From Lacisediminimonas sp. (lineage in GTDB: Bacteria; Pseudomonadota; Gammaproteobacteria; Burkholderiales; Burkholderiaceae_D): a stretch of DNA of 42,040 nucleotides. Shown here in pieces: positions 41,307-42,040 of this stretch. How positions within the stretch are numbered: the stretch's first letter is position 1; the number at the start of each line of letters is the position of its first letter. The stretch covers positions 1 to 42,040 of the forward strand of contig NZ_JAUSNH010000102.1 in the NCBI RefSeq assembly GCF_030645335.1, given 5' to 3'. The notes under the pieces are model-generated. The model had not been told where the DNA came from and ran no database searches. It saw only the letters and a program-made list of their open reading frames with translations. Made by a program: the position numbers and the translations under genes.

Positions 41307-42040
41307 GACCGGCTGCCTCTGGCGGCATCGATCCGGTCGCGGATCACCCCGAGCACCTGCCGGTACAGCCCGTCGTGCAACACGCCATCTTCGTTGCCGG
41401 CGTCCACATTCGGATTGTCATTGATCTCGATGATGGTGCAGCGCCCATCGCGTTCTTTCAGGTCCACGCCGTAAAAGCCGTCGCCAATCAGGTTGGCTGC
41501 CGCCAGCGCCAGCGCGATCACTGCGGCCGGCACTGTCTCCATGGCGACCGCTTCGGCCAGGCCTTCACTATAGCGGCTGTCGCCTTCGTGCTTGATGACT
41601 TGCCAGTGCCCGGGCGCCATGTGGTAGCGGCAGGCGAACAGCGGCTTGCGGTCCAGGATGCCGATGCGCCAGTCGAATGCGGTGGGCAGGTATTCTTGCG
41701 CCAGCAGCAAGGCGGACTTCTGGAACAGCACTGCGGCCATGTCGGCCAGCTGTCGTGGCGACTCGATCCTGAGCACGCCCATTGAAAATGCACTGTCTGG
41801 CTGCTTCAGGACCAGGGGCAGGCCCAGCGTCGGTATCGCCTGCTGCAGCCCGTCGCGCTGGAGCAGCAGGCTCCTGGGCACCGGCAGCCGATGGCGCCTC
41901 AGCAATTCATGCAGGAACACCTTGTTGCTGCAGCGGATGATGGAGTCCGGATCGTCGATCACCACCAGGCCGGCCAGGCCGGCGCGGCGCGCGATCCGGT
42001 AGGTATCGTCGTTGACCCTGGTGGTGTCGCGGATGAACAG
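41303..42040 (-). CDS. RimK-like ATP-grasp ligase (5' end beyond window)
   Basis: The last 245 codons are visible; the frame stays open to the window end (LFIRDTTRVNDDTYRIARRA at the edge). ATP-grasp features: a VIDDPDSIIRCSNKVFLHEL preATP segment, the nucleotide-binding KQPDSAFSMGVLRI, the lid region FDWRIGILDRKPLFACRYHM, and the Mg-binding EINDNPNVD with its Glu and Asn. This class (RimK, glutathione synthetase-like) ligates amino acids to carboxylates through acyl phosphates. It is the first visible gene of the operon, and its stop overlaps the next start (ATGA). A conserved N-terminal domain usually precedes this part and lies outside the window. Confidence 0.88.
   Translation of the reverse strand: MFIRDTTRVNDDTYRIARRAGLAGLVVIDDPDSIIRCSNKVFLHELLRRHRLPVPRSLLLQRDGLQQAIPTLGLPLVLKQPDSAFSMGVLRIESPRQLADMAAVLFQKSALLLAQEYLPTAFDWRIGILDRKPLFACRYHMAPGHWQVIKHEGDSRYSEGLAEAVAMETVPAAVIALALAAANLIGDGFYGVDLKERDGRCTIIEINDNPNVDAGNEDGVLHDGLYRQVLGVIRDRIDAARGSRS

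Overview
The window looks like a chromosomal segment of a GC-rich betaproteobacterium, most likely Burkholderiales and probably Oxalobacteraceae-like. This is inferred from the EarP/EF-P(Arg32) pair, a Bug-type solute receptor, a PHA-depolymerase-like N-terminus, and small RNA-like sequence whose Shine-Dalgarno-type motif fits the betaproteobacterial 16S rRNA 3' end. No rRNA, tRNA, CRISPR array, insertion sequence or phage gene was seen. Both window edges cut through genomic context; the last gene is incomplete.

Region 1 (1-12084) is catabolic. It opens with an odd chimeric ORF: the N-terminus of a PHA depolymerase joined in frame to a LysR effector domain that lacks its DNA-binding head. Next, on the minus strand, are a Bug receptor and an Asp/Glu-racemase-superfamily enzyme. 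They are divergent from a GntR/FCD regulator that leads a plus-strand operon: NicX-like 2,5-dihydroxypyridine dioxygenase, Rieske oxygenase, D-2-hydroxyacid dehydrogenase, amidase, two-subunit molybdenum hydroxylase and a Rid-family protein. The content parallels nicotinate/pyridine catabolism but does not match the Nic pathway gene for gene. I infer an N-heteroaromatic (probably pyridine-carboxylate-like) pathway. Two TTGT-N2-ACAA palindromes are candidate operators for the GntR protein.

Region 2 (12236-20992) holds an exported DsrE-like protein, rmlB, an RgpF-like glycan protein, rmlD, a TonB-dependent receptor, a HicA-like/HTH toxin-antitoxin-like pair with a perfect 24-bp palindrome upstream, then earP and efp. 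RmlB and RmlD help make dTDP-L-rhamnose, which EarP uses to rhamnosylate Arg32 of EF-P, so these genes may be functionally linked.

Region 3 (21186-25365) has a proline-rich single-pass membrane protein, an MDR-family oxidoreductase, a bactofilin and purU.

Region 4 (25366-37489) is an exopolysaccharide locus: Wza-like export lipoprotein, Wzb-like phosphatase, Wzc-like tyrosine kinase, a CelD/GNAT-type acyltransferase, a GMC oxidoreductase, two tandem GH16 lipoproteins and a family 2 glycosyltransferase. Several strong intrinsic terminators divide it into transcription units. Between the GH16 genes lies a structured, terminator-ended segment with 12 nt complementary to the 16S 3' end and no start codon, a good candidate for a small RNA.

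Region 5 (37490-42040) has an SRPBCC-Hsp20 fusion protein, a small lipoprotein and, on the minus strand, a translationally coupled trio: RimK-like ATP-grasp ligase (cut by the window end), GCS2-type carboxylate-amine ligase and N-formylglutamate-amidohydrolase-like enzyme. The trio looks like a peptide or amide metabolite system.
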